Source: Nitrogeniibacter aestuarii
GTDB lineage: Bacteria; Pseudomonadota; Gammaproteobacteria; Burkholderiales; Rhodocyclaceae
Reading direction: 5' to 3'
Assembly (NCBI RefSeq): GCF_017309585.1
Contig: NZ_CP071321.1
Location: 1,798,001-1,862,000 of the forward strand
DNA: 64,000 nucleotides
Shown here: positions 44,808 to 53,585 of the stretch, in pieces
Layout: each line of letters opens with the position of its first letter
How positions within the stretch are numbered: position 1 is the stretch's first letter
Notes under the pieces: model-generated
The model's input: the letters and a program-made list of their open reading frames with translations, nothing else
Told to the model about the DNA's origin: nothing
The model's database searches: none
Position numbers and translations under genes: made by a program

Positions 44808-45718
44808 CCCGGTGTCTTGGCGGTACCCTGGATTGGTGTTTTGCGTCGGCTGGCCAGTGCGGTCATGACGCCCGCGCTGGCAATGATCAGAATGCCGATC
44901 AGCCCTGTCCAGGCGGGCAGCTGACCGAAGAAGACCCAACCCAACAGCGTGGCCCACGCCAGCTGGATATAGAGAATCGGGCTCAGCGTCGACGCCGGCG
45001 CAAGCCGGAATGCCTGAATCAACAGCAAGTGCCCCGTGCCGCCGAAAACGCCCATGGCCACCATCTGGGCAGCGGACCAGGCGTCCGGCGTTGGGCCGTG
45101 CCACGCCCAAGGCAGTGCGAAGGACATGAGTACGGTACCGACAAGCGCTGTCCAGAAGAGCAGGGTCAGCGGGCGCTCGGTGGGCGATAGCAGGCGCGTG
45201 AGCAGCTGATAGGCCGCAAATCCGGTGGCGGCGCACAGGGCCAGCAGAACACCGTACAGGTCGATATCGCCCGTCGGTTGAGCGACCAGGATGACCCCCA
45301 TAAAACCCAGCACCACCGCGGCCCAGCGCACGCGTCCGACCTGTTCGCCCAGCAGACGGCCCGCCATGGCGGTCACCATGAGTGGCGCGGAGAACATGAT
45401 GGCTGTGGTCTCGGCCAGTGGCATGCGCTGCAGGGCAGCGACGATGAACCAGGAGGTGATCAGCAGGCAGCCGGCACGCACGATCTGCAAGCGAGGGCGG
45501 CGGGTGGAGACAAGCCGCAGCCCATGGCGAGGCGCCAGCAGGAGCACCATGAGCAGGAGGTGCACGGCGTAGCGGATCCAGACCACGAGTGAGACCGGCC
45601 ATTGCTGACTCAGATGCTTGCTGGTGCTGTCGAGGAGCACAAAGAACAGGACCGCGATGACGAGCAGGGCAATGCCGCGCAGCGGATGCTCGTTCGCCTG
45701 GGGGGCGACGGAGCTCAC
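44804..45718 (-). CDS. DMT-superfamily (EamA) transporter
   Basis: The 304-residue protein has ten hydrophobic helices arranged as two EamA repeats. The first contains DSTSKHLSQQWPVSLVVWIRY and MPLAETTAIMFSAPLMV, and the second has LAPASTLSPILYIQLAWATLLGW. Members export metabolites or amino acids, but the substrate cannot be read from sequence. It starts with GTG 45718, 18 nt downstream of the CBS-PAS kinase gene on the same strand, so probably co-transcribed. Confidence 0.9.
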   Translation of the reverse strand: MSSVAPQANEHPLRGIALLVIAVLFFVLLDSTSKHLSQQWPVSLVVWIRYAVHLLLMVLLLAPRHGLRLVSTRRPRLQIVRAGCLLITSWFIVAALQRMPLAETTAIMFSAPLMVTAMAGRLLGEQVGRVRWAAVVLGFMGVILVAQPTGDIDLYGVLLALCAATGFAAYQLLTRLLSPTERPLTLLFWTALVGTVLMSFALPWAWHGPTPDAWSAAQMVAMGVFGGTGHLLLIQAFRLAPASTLSPILYIQLAWATLLGWVFFGQLPAWTGLIGILIIASAGVMTALASRRKTPIQGTAKTPG

Positions 45719-45736
45719 TGCCGTGTTTCCGCCCGT

Positions 45737-48700
45737 TCAGTGACCCAGCGTAAAGCGGAAGACGGCACCGCGCTGATCGAGTGATTCTCCCTCGATCCGC
45801 CCGCCGTGGCGGCGGATGATGCGGTCCACCGTGGCCAGGCCGATGCCGTTGCCGTCGAAGTCACGGGGGGAGTGCAGTCGTTGGAAAGGTTGAAACAGCT
45901 TGTCGGCATAGGCCATGTCGAAGCCGGCACCGTTGTCCTCGATGATGAATTGGACGCCGTCATTGGCCGGTTCCGAGTAGAGGCGGATGTGGGGCTCGGG
46001 GCAGTCGCGGGTGAATTTCCACGCGTTGCCCATGAGGTTGTCGAGCACGGAGTGTAGCAGCAGCGGATCGGCGCTGGTGTGCATGCCGGGCTCGATGTCC
46101 CAGGTGATGTGCCGCTCGGGCGATCGCTCGTTCAGCTCTTCGGCAATGCGCCGCGCCATCTGGGTGAGGTCGACCGGCTCGCGACGCAGCGGTTTTCGAG
46201 AGAGGCGCGCCAGATCGAGCATGTCGTCGATCAGGCGGTCCATGCGATCGACCGAATTGCGGATCCTCTCCAGATAGCCGAGACCTTCAGGGGGCAGGTG
46301 TTCGCCAAAATCGGAGGTGAGCAGGCGGCTGAAGCCGGCGATGCCACGCAGCGGGGCGCGCAGGTCGTGCGAGAGCGAATAGCTGAAGGCTTCGAGTTCG
46401 GTCAGCGCGGCTTCGAGTTCGGACGTGCGTTGGGTGACACGTTCTTCAAGCCCCGCGCGCAGACGTTCGAGCGCTTCGGTCGTGCGGCGGGTCGCGCTGA
46501 TGTCGCGCACCATCAGGGTCATGCCGCGAGAGCCGCCCTCAAGGTGCTTGTGGAGCGAGATGCGTACATTGAACCAATGGGTCTGATCGCTCTCGTGTTG
46601 CCGGTAATCGAAGCTCTGAACGCCGCGGCCGTCCTCGAGGTCCTGCTGCGCCTGTTTGAGTCGCTCGGCGGCCTCCGGCGGCAGCAGATTGTCGATGCAC
46701 TTTCCGATCAGCTCGCCATGGTCCATGTGAAACCGGTGCGGGGCCGGCTTGGGGTAGTGGTCTCGAATCACGCGGCGGGCATTGACGATGATCATCAGGT
46801 CATCCATCCCCGACAAGGCGCTGTGCAGGCGTCCGTCCGCCTCGCGTCGGGCACGCTCGGCCTGCATGCGCTCGGTAATGTCGCGGCCGACCACCATCAG
46901 TGCCTTGGGCTTGCCGTCAGTATCGAAGATCGGGGTCTTGAGCATGTCGAGCTGGCGGGCCGGCTGATCGCCGATCGGGGGGACATCCTCGATGTAGCGC
47001 ACGGTCTGGCGCGAACTCCAGGCCAGCCGGTCGGTGTTGGAGCATCGCCTGAGCGCGTCGTCGGCCGGCGGTGGCAGCAAGTCGGCCAGCTCGGTGTTGT
47101 TCTTGAAGCGCCAGTCGGCCGACAGCAGACCATACATGCGCAGGCCGGCCGTGTTGGCCATCTGCCAGCGGCTTTGTGGATCCTTGACGGCGATGAAATC
47201 GGGAGATGTGTCCAGCAGCGCCGTCAGGCGCTGTTCGGTGTCCTGCAGGGCGTGCTCGATGCGTGCCTGGTCCGACTGGTCGTGGATGAACCCGCCCACG
47301 TAGGCCTCGCCGCGAAACTGCATGCGCGAGAAGAACAGTTCGACCGGAATGCTTGAACCATCCCGCCGGCGGAATCGTGCCCGGGTGCGGATCGAGACCT
47401 CTGGCCGGTCGTCAGCCATGAGCAGGTCGGGGATGTCTTCGAGCAGCCAATGGAGATCGTGGATCTCCGGAGTGTCCGCCTCGGCACCGATCAGCTGGTC
47501 GAATGCCTGATTCTTCATGGTGATACGGCCGCTCTTGTCGGCCCAGACCATCGGCAGGCTCATCGCGCCGAAGGCGTGGCGGCTGAATCCGAGCCACTCG
47601 CCGGCTTCTGCCGCAATGCGGTCGTCCACCAGTAGCAACATGGTTTCCCGGGGCACGCCGTCCGGGACCGTACCGATGCGATAGGCGCGCGCCAGCATGG
47701 TCCGCCCCGAGGCGCGCAAGGTGGTCGGCGAGCGCGTCTCGGCGCTGTCGAGCAGCGCGCACAGGGCGTCGCGGCTTTCGGCGTCGATGGCCAGCAGCAG
47801 TTGATCGAGCGTCTCAAGTGACTCATTGCTGTCGATCGACAACAACTGCAGGGTGGCGGCATTGGCAAAACGGATGCGACCGTCGCGCGCGATCAGGCAA
47901 ACGCCCAGCTCGCGGGTGCGTGAGAGCAACTGGTCGAGCAGATTGGTCTGGGCGATGAGCTGCCGGTGGGCGTCGATCTCGTCAGACTGGCGGGCGATCA
48001 TGTGCCTCAACACGCTCACATAGCGATGCTCGAGACAGCGCACGATGTCGTGCTGGGACAGCACGCCCACGACCTTCCCGGCATCGGTCACGACGACATG
48101 CCTGATGTGGCGTGCTGCCATCAACTGGGCTGCTTCGATCACGGGCCGTCGCTGATCAAGGCTGATCACCGGGGCACTCATGTGCTCGACGAGGCGTTCC
48201 TGCGCAAGATCGCGACGCTGGGCCAGGAGGCGGGTGATGTCCCGTGTGGTGAGCACGCCTTCCGGTTCGGCCTCGCCGGACGTGACGATGATGCAGCCGA
48301 TGTACCCTTCACGCATGGCCTTGAGCGCGTCGTGAAGCACGCTGCTGCGATCGAGCGTAAAGGGGTGTGGCGTCATGATCTGCTCGATCGAGTCGAGGTG
48401 CACGAAGTGCTCCACCCCCATCTGGTTGAGGATGGCTGTTTCGCTCAGAATGCCGCCGATCTGTCCATTGGCGCCACGCACCAGCGCATGCCGAACACCA
48501 CGGTCGAGCATGCGTTCGTAGATCTCTACGTAAGACTCGTCGCTATCGCACCACAGCAGGGTATGGCTGCACACTTCGCCGAGCAGGCGTTCGTACTGAA
48601 GGCCACCCATGGTCAGCTCAAGGGCGGTGCGTTCGGTGAGGATGCCGACGAATTCACCCGCGGCTTCGACAAGCACGGCGCCGGATGCCGCCTGGGCAAG

Positions 48701-48820
48701 ATGATCCAGTGCCTCGGCCAGCGGGGTTTCCGCGGAGAGGCTCGTGATCGTCTGGGCCAGTTGACCGGTTGTCGGGGTTCGGGTCGGTGAGGCGCCCAGC
48801 GCCGCGTGATCGGCGTGCAT
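45737..48820 (-). CDS. CBS-PAS multidomain sensor histidine kinase
   Basis: The protein is about 1027 residues. The N-terminal third has four CBS motifs in two pairs (for example GVLTTRDITRLL and VVGVLSQHDIVRCL), a nucleotide-sensing module. Three or four PAS-like segments follow (GRIRFANAATLQLL; SGRITMKNQAFDQLIG; ASPDFIAVKD-like segment). The kinase core has His about 817 in YSLSHDLRAPLRG and the ATPase motifs DNLMGNAWKF, DNGAGFD and GNGIGLATV. No membrane helix is evident, so it is cytosolic. No response regulator is adjacent, making it an orphan. ATG 48820 is preferred over the TTG at 48835. Confidence 0.88.
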   Translation of the reverse strand: MHADHAALGASPTRTPTTGQLAQTITSLSAETPLAEALDHLAQAASGAVLVEAAGEFVGILTERTALELTMGGLQYERLLGEVCSHTLLWCDSDESYVEIYERMLDRGVRHALVRGANGQIGGILSETAILNQMGVEHFVHLDSIEQIMTPHPFTLDRSSVLHDALKAMREGYIGCIIVTSGEAEPEGVLTTRDITRLLAQRRDLAQERLVEHMSAPVISLDQRRPVIEAAQLMAARHIRHVVVTDAGKVVGVLSQHDIVRCLEHRYVSVLRHMIARQSDEIDAHRQLIAQTNLLDQLLSRTRELGVCLIARDGRIRFANAATLQLLSIDSNESLETLDQLLLAIDAESRDALCALLDSAETRSPTTLRASGRTMLARAYRIGTVPDGVPRETMLLLVDDRIAAEAGEWLGFSRHAFGAMSLPMVWADKSGRITMKNQAFDQLIGAEADTPEIHDLHWLLEDIPDLLMADDRPEVSIRTRARFRRRDGSSIPVELFFSRMQFRGEAYVGGFIHDQSDQARIEHALQDTEQRLTALLDTSPDFIAVKDPQSRWQMANTAGLRMYGLLSADWRFKNNTELADLLPPPADDALRRCSNTDRLAWSSRQTVRYIEDVPPIGDQPARQLDMLKTPIFDTDGKPKALMVVGRDITERMQAERARREADGRLHSALSGMDDLMIIVNARRVIRDHYPKPAPHRFHMDHGELIGKCIDNLLPPEAAERLKQAQQDLEDGRGVQSFDYRQHESDQTHWFNVRISLHKHLEGGSRGMTLMVRDISATRRTTEALERLRAGLEERVTQRTSELEAALTELEAFSYSLSHDLRAPLRGIAGFSRLLTSDFGEHLPPEGLGYLERIRNSVDRMDRLIDDMLDLARLSRKPLRREPVDLTQMARRIAEELNERSPERHITWDIEPGMHTSADPLLLHSVLDNLMGNAWKFTRDCPEPHIRLYSEPANDGVQFIIEDNGAGFDMAYADKLFQPFQRLHSPRDFDGNGIGLATVDRIIRRHGGRIEGESLDQRGAVFRFTLGH

Positions 48821-48934
48821 CACGCCGAAATCCAAGGGTCGAGTCGAATGGCCGCAACTATCCAGTACATTTCAACAGTCTAGCGAATTGAATCGACTGC
48901 TGTACATAGTATTCCTGATGCATAAGAGCGAGCG

Positions 48935-50461
48935 TCAGCCGCGGTGGCTCAGGGGGTGAGGCGTGGCAAAGTCGTCTGCGACCCACTGGTTGATCAGGTC
49001 GCGCGCAGCATCGGGCAGCTCGGCGGCGCCCATGCCGATGGGGCCGATGCCCCGGGCCAGCAGCAGGTCGGCGGCAGCACCGTGCAGATGCACACCCATG
49101 GCGACCGCATCGTTCATGTTCAGGCCCTGGGCCAGCAGCCCGGCCAGCAGCCCGGTGAGGACATCGCCCATGCCGGCGGCGGCCATGCCCGGATTGCCGG
49201 TGCGGTTGATGCGCCATTGTCCGTCCGGCCGGGCGATGAAACTGCCGCAGCCCTTGAGCACCACATGGCTGTTGAAATGGCGTGCAAGCGCCATCGAGGC
49301 CTTGAGCCGGTTCGTTTGAACCTCGTCGGTGCTTTGCCCGAGCAGCCGTGCGGCCTCGCCCGGGTGGGGCGTGAGCACCATGGGGGCCAGCCGCTCGCGC
49401 GCCTGGGTGGCGAGCGCGGCATCTATGGCCAGCAGATTGAGGGCGTCGGCGTCGAGCACCAGGGTGGCGTTACTGGACAGCGCGCGGGCGAGCAGGGCGT
49501 GCGCCGCGGCGTCGCGACCCAGGCCGGGGCCGATGGCAATGGTGTCGCCGTCGGCCAGCGCGGTGTCCGCCCGGCGAATCATGAGTTCGGGTTGTACCTG
49601 ATCCACGGCCGGGCCACGCTCGTCCAGCAAACCGACGAACACGCGCCCGGTGCCCACGCGCAGGGCCGCCCGGCCGGCCAGCAGGGCGGCACCACACATG
49701 CCCGGTGCGCCGCCCACGATCACGGCGTCGCCGAAATTGCCCTTGTGGGTATTGAGTCTGCGCGGCGGCAAGGCGTGGCAGAACAGTTTGGGGGAAACCT
49801 CCCAGCCTTGAGCAGGGAGCAGACTGTTGGCGTCCAGATCGAGCCGTTTGAGCACCACTTCACCGCAGTGATCGGGGCCGTCGAGGGTCAGTTGCCCCGG
49901 CTTGAGTGCAATGAAGGTCACGGTCTGTGTGGCCTTGAAGGCCACACCGAGCACGCGGCCGGTGTCGGCACACAGCCCACTGGGCACGTCGATGGCCATG
50001 CGGGGGCCCGGCAGGGCATTGAGGCTGCGAATCCAGTCGGCGTAGCGACCTTCGATGGGGCGCCGCAAACCGATACCGAACAGCGCGTCGACCACCAGAG
50101 CCCAGCCACCCGGCGGTGGCGCCGGCAGATCCGACAGGGTCTGACCGCCGGCATCGCTCCATGCGGTGTAGGCCTTGTGTGCGTCCACGGGCAACTGCTC
50201 GGGGTTGCTGGCGAACGCCACCACCACTTCGCGGCCCGCCTGCATGAAGTGGCGCGCCATCACGAAACCGTCGCCCCCGTTATTGCCGGGGCCACAGGCG
50301 ATGAGCAAGGGGCCGGGGCGGTCGATCATCAGACGCACCGCCTCTTCGGCGGATGCCCGTCCAGCGCGTTCCATGAGGGGCGGTTGAGCAGTCGGCATGA
50401 CCGCGTGTTCAATGGTGCGGATGCCGGCAACGGGGTAAATCGGGTGACAATGACTCTGCAT
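48935..50461 (-). CDS. nnr: Bifunctional NAD(P)HX epimerase/dehydratase
   Basis: The 508-residue fusion protein repairs hydrated NAD(P)H. The N-terminal YjeF-N epimerase domain, about 1-220, has GPGNNGGDGFVMAR and VDALFGIGLRRPI. The C-terminal ADP-dependent dehydratase, about 235-500, has GAPGMCGAALLAGRAALR, TIAIGPGLGRDA, LTPHPGEAARLL and NPGMAAAGMGDVLTGLLA with the catalytic Asp. Length and order match the E. coli-type fusion. It is divergent from the hydrogenase unit. Confidence 0.95.
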   Translation of the reverse strand: MQSHCHPIYPVAGIRTIEHAVMPTAQPPLMERAGRASAEEAVRLMIDRPGPLLIACGPGNNGGDGFVMARHFMQAGREVVVAFASNPEQLPVDAHKAYTAWSDAGGQTLSDLPAPPPGGWALVVDALFGIGLRRPIEGRYADWIRSLNALPGPRMAIDVPSGLCADTGRVLGVAFKATQTVTFIALKPGQLTLDGPDHCGEVVLKRLDLDANSLLPAQGWEVSPKLFCHALPPRRLNTHKGNFGDAVIVGGAPGMCGAALLAGRAALRVGTGRVFVGLLDERGPAVDQVQPELMIRRADTALADGDTIAIGPGLGRDAAAHALLARALSSNATLVLDADALNLLAIDAALATQARERLAPMVLTPHPGEAARLLGQSTDEVQTNRLKASMALARHFNSHVVLKGCGSFIARPDGQWRINRTGNPGMAAAGMGDVLTGLLAGLLAQGLNMNDAVAMGVHLHGAAADLLLARGIGPIGMGAAELPDAARDLINQWVADDFATPHPLSHRG

Positions 50462-50647
50462 GATGGGCTGCGCGGCGAAGGATTGGATCAGGCCATTTTA
50501 CGCCCGATTTTTCGGCTGACCAGTACGGGCGTAAGCTCGAAAAATCCGGTTAGGGTCAAGTCCGGAGAGAATCGTCCGTAGTTCATGGATAAGGCGTCAT
50601 TCGGGTAGGAGGCGATGTGCGTCCCCGCCCGGTGAGAGGAGAGCGAA

Positions 50648-51586
50648 ATGAAGCGTGTCATGTGGCTTCAAACCGGTGCGTGCAGTGGCGAGACCATGGC
50701 CTTGCTGTGTGCGGAAAATCCATCGATCGAACAACTGATCAAGGGCGGCGCCATCGAGATGCTCTGGCATCCGTCCCTGACGGGCGCCGGGACCGATCTG
50801 GCCGCGCTCATTGCCGCCATCGAGGCCGGCGAGCAGCCCCTCGACATTCTCTGCGTGGAGGGCAGCATCATCACGGGCCCCAACGGCACCGGCATGTTCG
50901 ACAGTTTCCGCAAGCGGGCCAAGAAAGACATCGTGCTGTCGCTGGCGGAGAAGGCCGGTTGCGTGGTTGCCATGGGCACGTGCTCGTCTTTTGGCGGCAT
51001 CCCGGCATCAGGCAACAACCCGACCGACAGTATCGGCATGCAGTTCAATCGCGACCAGAAAGGCGGGCTGCTGCCCTTCGAGTGGCGAAGCCGCGAGGGC
51101 TTTCCGGTAATCAATGTTTCCGGATGCCCGACCCATCCCGAAACGATCGTGAGGACGCTGGCGATGCTGGCGCGCGATCTGCCCGTTGAACTCGATGGCC
51201 TCAACCGGCCGGCCGCGTTCTTCAGCTCGATGGTGCATCAGGGCTGCACGCGCAACGAGTATCACGAATACGACATGGAAGACACCGAACTCGGTGGCCG
51301 TGGCTGCATGTACTTCAATCTCGGCTGCAAGGGGCCGCATACCCAGGCGGTGTGCAATACCACCTTGTGGAACGGTCGCTCGAGCAAGACACGCGCCGGC
51401 GTGCCGTGTTTTGGCTGCACCGCGCCGACCTTTCCGGTCGATACGTCGCTGTTCGCCACCGAAAAGATTGCCGATGTGCCGGTGGTCATGCCCCTGGGGG
51501 TGCAGCGGGCCCAGTACATGGCGTACAAGAATCTGGCCAAGGCCGCGGCGCCCGAGCGGGTGCGCCTGCGAAAGATGGAGCCGTGA
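50648..51586 (+). CDS. Group 2 [NiFe]-hydrogenase small subunit (HupU/HupS-like)
   Basis: The 312-residue protein has no Tat signal, so it is cytosolic as in group 2 enzymes. The N-terminus WLQTGACSGETMALL, then EMLWHPSL, resembles cyanobacterial HupS and sensory subunits. Proximal-cluster ligands are Cys12, Cys112 (GTCSSFGG) and Cys160 (SGCPTHPE), but the fourth position, Cys in standard enzymes, is Glu15. The distal cluster is seen as HQGCTRN with GRGCMYFNLGCKGP, and the medial as CNTTLWN with PCFGCTAPTFP. It relays electrons from the active site. It is followed by the large subunit after 3 nt. Confidence 0.88.
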   Translation: MKRVMWLQTGACSGETMALLCAENPSIEQLIKGGAIEMLWHPSLTGAGTDLAALIAAIEAGEQPLDILCVEGSIITGPNGTGMFDSFRKRAKKDIVLSLAEKAGCVVAMGTCSSFGGIPASGNNPTDSIGMQFNRDQKGGLLPFEWRSREGFPVINVSGCPTHPETIVRTLAMLARDLPVELDGLNRPAAFFSSMVHQGCTRNEYHEYDMEDTELGGRGCMYFNLGCKGPHTQAVCNTTLWNGRSSKTRAGVPCFGCTAPTFPVDTSLFATEKIADVPVVMPLGVQRAQYMAYKNLAKAAAPERVRLRKMEP

Positions 51587-51589
51587 TTC

Positions 51590-53125
51590 ATGGCGCTCAG
51601 AACTGTTGATGTCGATCTGAACCGGGTCGAGGGCGATCTGGCCTTCGAGATCGATCTTGATGACCACCGGGTGGTGGACGCACGATGCATCGGTACCCTG
51701 TATCGCGGCTTCGAGCAGCTGATGATCGGTCGCGCGCCCAAGGACGGGCTGGTGATCACGCCTCGGGTGTGCGGCATCTGCGGCACGGCGCATCTGTATT
51801 GCGCAGCGCTGGCCATCGAGGCCGCGGGTCGATTCGACGTGCCGCCGCAGGCAACTCTGGTGCGCAATCTGTGCCTCATGGCCGAGAACGTGCAAAGCGA
51901 CATTCGCCAGACCTTTCTGTTCTTCGTGCCGGATTTCCTGCATTCGCGCTACGCCGGTCACGACATGGCCAGTGAGATACAGCGAGCCTTCGAGCCCATG
52001 AAGGGCAAGGTGGTGCGTTCGGCACTGGGCATTTCAAGAGAAATTCTGGGCATCGTCGCGCTCTTCGGCGGCCAGTGGCCGCATTCCTCCTACATGGTGC
52101 CGGGCGGTGTTACGCGCCCTGCATCACCGAAGGACATGGTCGAGTGCCATGGCATGGTCGATGCAACCATCGAATGGTTCGAGGACACCGCCGTGGGCAT
52201 GGACATGCAGGTCTGGCTGGCCATCGATACCGCCGCGGGTTTTGAGCACTGGCTCGAGTCGTCCGAGGGCGCGGGGTCGGCCATGGGCCTGCTTACGCGT
52301 TTCTGTCGTGCCGTGGGCATCGACCGGATCGGTCGGGGCGTTGATGCCTTCATCAGCGCGGGTGCCTACCACGTGCCGGTGGAAGCTGGTGCCATGCCGG
52401 ATGCCGACGCTCGCTACATGGCGGGTGGGCTGTATGACGGCGTCAGTGGCGAATGCTCCCCGTTTGACCAGAGCATGATCAGCGAAGAGGTGCGCCACTC
52501 CTGGTACCGCCCCTACGAGGGCGGACTTCACCCGTACGAGGGTGAAACCGTGCCCGATTACTCGACCAATGACGATCGCTATACCTGGTCGAAAGCGCCA
52601 CGATATGGTGATCGGGTGGTCGAAACCGGGCCACTGGCCGAACTGCTCACCGGCGGTGATGAGCTCGTGCGCGATCTGCTCCATGTTCACGGCGGTAGCG
52701 CCTGGCTGCGGCAGTTCGCGCGCATGCGTCGGGCCGCTCACGCGCTGGTGTGGATGAAGCACCATCTGGACATGCTGTCGGGCCTGATTGGCTCACCTCA
52801 CGTGATTGCGCCGGATGAGTCGGCCCTGCAGTCGGGGCGCGGGTACGGCATGGTTCAGGCAGCGCGCGGTACGCTGGGACACTGGATCGAACTGGACGAG
52901 GGCAAGATCAGCCGCTATCAGATCGTCACGCCGACCGCGTGGAATGCGTCCCCGAAGGATTCGGCCGGTCGGCACGGGCATTGGGAGCAGAGCGTGATCG
53001 GATTGACGCTGGCGGATCCGGACGACCCGGTCGAGCTGGGACATGTGATCCGTTCGCATGATCCGTGTCTGGTGTGCACCGTGCATTTCGCGGGCTCCGG
53101 AAAACGGGTTCGATATGGTGTGTGA
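51590..53125 (+). CDS. Group 2 [NiFe]-hydrogenase large subunit (HupV/HupL-like)
   Basis: The 511-residue catalytic subunit has both Ni ligand motifs: RVCGICGTAH (Cys61, Cys64) and DPCLVCTVH (Cys493, Cys496, His499). It splits or senses H2 in the cytoplasm. Twelve residues (FAGSGKRVRYGV) remain after His499. Textbook sensory large subunits (HoxC/HupV) are known to lack a cleaved extension, so this tail plus the adjacent protease gene suggests processing. Start at ATG 51590, coupled to the small subunit; the end overlaps the protease gene by 11 nt. Confidence 0.9.
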   Translation: MALRTVDVDLNRVEGDLAFEIDLDDHRVVDARCIGTLYRGFEQLMIGRAPKDGLVITPRVCGICGTAHLYCAALAIEAAGRFDVPPQATLVRNLCLMAENVQSDIRQTFLFFVPDFLHSRYAGHDMASEIQRAFEPMKGKVVRSALGISREILGIVALFGGQWPHSSYMVPGGVTRPASPKDMVECHGMVDATIEWFEDTAVGMDMQVWLAIDTAAGFEHWLESSEGAGSAMGLLTRFCRAVGIDRIGRGVDAFISAGAYHVPVEAGAMPDADARYMAGGLYDGVSGECSPFDQSMISEEVRHSWYRPYEGGLHPYEGETVPDYSTNDDRYTWSKAPRYGDRVVETGPLAELLTGGDELVRDLLHVHGGSAWLRQFARMRRAAHALVWMKHHLDMLSGLIGSPHVIAPDESALQSGRGYGMVQAARGTLGHWIELDEGKISRYQIVTPTAWNASPKDSAGRHGHWEQSVIGLTLADPDDPVELGHVIRSHDPCLVCTVHFAGSGKRVRYGV

Positions 53126-53585
53126 AGCACGACAGGCGCCGATCAACATCGTGTGCGTGGGCAATGCCCTGCATGGCGACGATGGCCTGGGCGAAGTGGT
53201 GTTCGACACCCTGAGTCAGCAAGCGCTGCCTGACGGCGTTCAACTGATCCGCATGCCGTTCATGGGGCCCGATGCCTTGTCCTGTTTCGAAGGCTGCCAG
53301 CGTGTGCTCGTGGTCGATGCACTGCAGGGGTTTGGCGCGCCGGGGACGGTTCACCGGCTTTCGCCTGAGCAGGTGGCTGAGGAAACATCGCCCTTGAGTC
53401 ATGGTGTGGGGCTGGGGACCTGGCTGGCCCAGCTGCCGGAGTGGCTCGACGATGTGCCGCAGATCGAGGTCATCGGTGTAGAGGCGGCAAGCATGACGCC
53501 GTTTTCACCCGGTTTGAGTGACGCGGTGAGCGCGGCCGTCGAGCAACTGTGCGCCACCGTCAAGGATCGTGCAGATCATGAATAG
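53115..53585 (+). CDS. Hydrogenase maturation endopeptidase (HupD/HyaD family)
   Basis: The 156-residue protein has the family N-terminus VCVGNALHGDDGLG, where the Asp/Glu-type Ni-sensing residue is expected, and the second motif VLVVDALQGFGAPGTVHRL. A His-containing segment follows (PLSHGVGLGTWLAQL). These proteases cut the large-subunit C-terminus after Ni insertion. It lies inside the hydrogenase unit, starting within the last codons of the large-subunit gene and overlapping the kinase start by 8 nt. Confidence 0.9.
   Translation: MVCEARQAPINIVCVGNALHGDDGLGEVVFDTLSQQALPDGVQLIRMPFMGPDALSCFEGCQRVLVVDALQGFGAPGTVHRLSPEQVAEETSPLSHGVGLGTWLAQLPEWLDDVPQIEVIGVEAASMTPFSPGLSDAVSAAVEQLCATVKDRADHE

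Noticed and set aside
48944..50581. A 545-codon plus-strand frame opposite the NAD(P)HX repair gene
   Set aside because: It is Gln/His/Gly-rich without motifs. The minus strand carries full YjeF and dehydratase motifs.
50462..50647. Riboswitch upstream of the hydrogenase genes
   Set aside because: I looked for a structured leader and found only short GC-rich partial pairings without a known riboswitch core.
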